From assembly GCA_027531445.1 (NCBI GenBank), contig JAPZRK010000061.1, positions 1 through 14,947 on the forward strand: a stretch of DNA of 14,947 nt. Direction: 5' to 3'. Position 1 is the first letter of the stretch; every line of letters starts with the position of its first letter. Both the position numbers and the translations under genes were made by a program. The DNA is from Leptospira sp. GTDB taxonomy: Bacteria; Spirochaetota; Leptospiria; Leptospirales; Leptospiraceae. This document shows positions 12,874 to 14,947 of the stretch, one piece after another. Under the pieces are notes generated by a model. The model was given only the letters and a program-made list of their open reading frames with translations. It ran no database searches and was not told where the DNA came from.

Positions 12874-13989
12874 TTGATTGATTTGCCTACACATAGAAAT
12901 CTTCCCATTAATTACCTTTCCGCTTGTTTCGATAATGTAACAACATCGTATAAGTTTTACTGGTTTCTTGCAATCTTAGATCATATCCGATATAAGCAAA
13001 CGAGAATTATATCTGGAAAAGAGTTGCTCACGCGAATGATCGCTTCCGTAGTATATCCTACTAACTACTATCGTCTATCATTTGGTAAGCAGGATCGTTT
13101 GACTTTATTAGCGAATAAAATTACCGAGAAAAACCAGAATCTTTCAATAACGAAGCCAAGTGAGATTCACAAAATGATTGAGGAAAGAATACTTATTCAT
13201 TCCTCAATTTCACACGAAATCGGAACTCTTCTTGCTTACGTACCATATCGATTTTTACGTCCTTTTTTTGCGAAAGAGCTAAAAGGGATAAAGGATGTAT
13301 CTGTAAATGGAATGATCAAAAAGTATGCAGACGAATCTTTCGAATCAACTTCAGGTTCTAGTATCTACCGTTTTCTCCCCGAACAAGACGGTGATATTGA
13401 ACTTCAAATCGAATGGTTTGATTATTTAAATGAGCATTTTACAATACTTCGTGGATTTTGTCATTGGCATCTCTTGCAATATATCCAAAAAAACAATCCC
13501 AATGTTCCAAATATTTCGAACAAACTTTTCCCACCAGAGAAGCGTGATATGCGACTAGCGCGAGAATTTTGGAAATTGGCTTTTAATGCATTTGGGACGA
13601 TCAAATGTATTTACTCTCATCAATATATGAACTCCGATACCTTTTCGCTGGATCACTTTTTGCCATGGAGATTTGTTACACACGATTTACTATGGAATTT
13701 GGTTCCTGCTCCAGGATCTGTGAATTCAGCCAAGAGTGATAGTTTGCCAAGCTTAGAGAATTACTTAGATCCGTTTTTGGAGATGCAATATAATGCTATG
13801 AAGGCGATCGTTTCAAGTAGAAGAGTTAAAATGTTAGAAGATTACTTGTTTCTTTTTAAGGTGGGTTCCTACGATGATCTTCAATCTTTAACCCTCAGCC
13901 AATTTCGCAATACATTGGCGGATACAATTATCCCTCAATTTCAAATAGCAAGAAATATGGGTTTTGAAACAGATTGGAAGTACGATTAG
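12874..13989 (+). CDS. HNH endonuclease domain protein
   Basis: A 371-residue protein with a C-terminal HNH nuclease fold. From Cys245 the sequence runs CIYSHQYMNSDTFSLDHFLP, with Asp260-His261 as the first active-site pair, then WRFVTHDLLWNLVP with Asn275, then SVNSAKSDSLP with Asn284 and Lys287. This LDHF-x-PW ... HDxLWNLVP ... NS-x-KSD pattern is typical of a nuclease family common in accessory islands. Only one zinc-type cysteine is present. The first 240 residues are helical and not recognised, and may be the targeting or sensor part. The start is TTG at 12874 with AGGAG about 11 nt upstream, so it is less certain. It lies 132 bp upstream of the DUF2075 gene on the same strand. A defence role is plausible but unproven. 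Confidence 0.78.
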   Translation: MIDLPTHRNLPINYLSACFDNVTTSYKFYWFLAILDHIRYKQTRIISGKELLTRMIASVVYPTNYYRLSFGKQDRLTLLANKITEKNQNLSITKPSEIHKMIEERILIHSSISHEIGTLLAYVPYRFLRPFFAKELKGIKDVSVNGMIKKYADESFESTSGSSIYRFLPEQDGDIELQIEWFDYLNEHFTILRGFCHWHLLQYIQKNNPNVPNISNKLFPPEKRDMRLAREFWKLAFNAFGTIKCIYSHQYMNSDTFSLDHFLPWRFVTHDLLWNLVPAPGSVNSAKSDSLPSLENYLDPFLEMQYNAMKAIVSSRRVKMLEDYLFLFKVGSYDDLQSLTLSQFRNTLADTIIPQFQIARNMGFETDWKYD

Positions 13990-14028
13990 AGGCTAGTCTC
14001 CTAGATGAAAGAATTTGCATCCCTCTTT

Positions 14029-14057
14029 TTGAAATTAAAAAACGCTAGGCCTAGAAA
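14029..14057 (+). promoter_or_regulatory. Candidate promoter and palindrome upstream of the DUF2075 gene
   Basis: TTGAAA (14029-14034), a 17-nt spacer and TAGAAA (14052-14057) lie about 65 nt before the ATG at 14122. A perfect 10-bp palindrome CTAGGCCTAG (14045-14054) overlaps the -10 and could be an operator. The DUF2075 gene may therefore be transcribed independently of the HNH gene. Confidence 0.35.
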
Positions 14058-14121
14058 ACATTAAAATTAACGTTTGTAAGTAATTAATTCTCTTTAAAGT
14101 ACTAACCAATATTTACCAACC

Positions 14122-14947
14122 ATGATCATCTATAAATCTACCATACAAAAATTCGGTCTCGATGTCGATTCAAACGGGATCGAGGATATCATGGTCGACA
14201 CTTACTATAAACGTACCATGTCCCACGTTTCCAAGGCTGAAGTTAAGGCATGGAAAAACTCGCTAGTTGCAATGGAGCGTATTGTCGGTAGAAGTGAGCT
14301 CCCGCTTGATGCCGGAGTTGCCATAGAATATAACATACCCGCAACGGCAAAACGAGTGGACTTTATTATATCAGGCTATAATGAAATGAAGAAACCATCT
14401 GTTGCTATCATTGAATTGAAACAGTGGGAGGAAGCACAAGCAACATCTAAAGATGCCATCGTCAAGACTAGATTTGGTGGTAATTTGGTAGAAACAACAC
14501 ATCCTTCCTATCAGGCATGGAGTTATGCTGAACTGCTTAGGTCGTTTAACGCGGAAGTATATGAAAACAATGTAGATTTAATCCCATGTGCCTATTTGCA
14601 TAATTTTAGTCAGTCACAAGGTAATATCAATACATCCTTTTATTCGGAGCATACACGGTTAGCACCACTCTTCTTAAAGGAAGATGCTAACGCATTACGT
14701 AATTTCTTAGCGAAACAAATCAAAAAGGGAGATGATGCATCCATTATCGAACGTATTGAGAACTCCGAAATTAAAGCCTCTAAGGCACTCGCAGATTCTG
14801 TTTCCAAAATGCTCCAAGGCAATCTAGAATTCGTAATGATCGACGATCAAAAGCTAGTCTTTGAAGAGGCATTGTTTTTAGCAGAAGAAGTAAAGAAGTC
14901 GGGGAAGTCGGTTCTTATTGTTGAAGGTGGCCCAGGAACCGGGAAGT
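14122..14947 (+). CDS. DUF2075-family nuclease/ATPase (partial, 3' end outside window)
   Basis: ATG at 14122 opens a frame that stays open to the window edge (275 complete codons). The N-terminal part fits a PD-(D/E)xK-like nuclease core: Asp80 in KRVDFIISG and Glu98-x-Lys100 in AIIELKQW. Residues 259-275 read KKSGKSVLIVEGGPGTGK, the Walker A of the DUF2075 P-loop ATPase or helicase-like domain, which is cut off at its lysine. Family members are commonly found in genomic islands with restriction or defence genes; their substrate is not established to my knowledge. No Shine-Dalgarno precedes the ATG. Identification rests on the combination of this N-terminal layout and the late Walker A. Confidence 0.8.
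   Translation, partial: MIIYKSTIQKFGLDVDSNGIEDIMVDTYYKRTMSHVSKAEVKAWKNSLVAMERIVGRSELPLDAGVAIEYNIPATAKRVDFIISGYNEMKKPSVAIIELKQWEEAQATSKDAIVKTRFGGNLVETTHPSYQAWSYAELLRSFNAEVYENNVDLIPCAYLHNFSQSQGNINTSFYSEHTRLAPLFLKEDANALRNFLAKQIKKGDDASIIERIENSEIKASKALADSVSKMLQGNLEFVMIDDQKLVFEEALFLAEEVKKSGKSVLIVEGGPGTGK

Overview
The window looks like a stretch of a Leptospira genome, most likely from a saprophytic species. The clues are moderate A+T richness, spirochaete-style lipoprotein and OmpA-like envelope proteins, and a par/rep module beside recB-recD. L. biflexa is reported to carry recBCD on its p74 replicon, so a p74-like secondary replicon (or an integrated relative) is my best inference. It cannot be proven from the sequence alone.

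Layout. (1) 1-2310: the 3' end of recB followed by complete recD, joined by an ATGA overlap. (2) 2318-6441: envelope and metabolism genes. These are an OmpA-like outer-membrane protein, the nucleoside phosphorylase PpnP, a hotdog thioesterase divergent from a TetR regulator with a candidate operator between them, and a CLC antiporter with the residue signature of the fluoride-exporting CLC-F branch. (3) 6445-9777: a replication/partition module. Two paralogous winged-helix Rep-like genes flank a ParA gene and a DUF3102 gene. (4) 9774-12610: a FecR-domain lipoprotein, an unrecognised helical protein, and an exported beta-carbonic anhydrase with a clear terminator. (5) 12620-14947: a GC-rich palindromic intergenic block, an HNH nuclease gene and the start of a DUF2075 nuclease/ATPase gene. 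This looks like accessory, possibly defence-related, DNA.

The most unusual part is the non-coding DNA of the rep/par module. Both rep paralogs are preceded by the same arrangement: a long hairpin, an identical 14-bp box, a TTGACA promoter, a 170-225 nt leader with three or four consecutive stem-loops, and a near-identical 20-nt Shine-Dalgarno plus ATG block that opens a very short leader ORF. Leader ORFs then run into each rep start codon through ATGA overlaps. This resembles in outline the leader-peptide translational coupling known for some plasmid rep genes, and I know of no description of it for this family. The same region holds a 6.6-copy CTCAA pentamer array, a long inverted repeat around an A/T core upstream of parA, and a cluster of GTACA words inside one rep gene. 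These are candidates for centromere, operator or origin.
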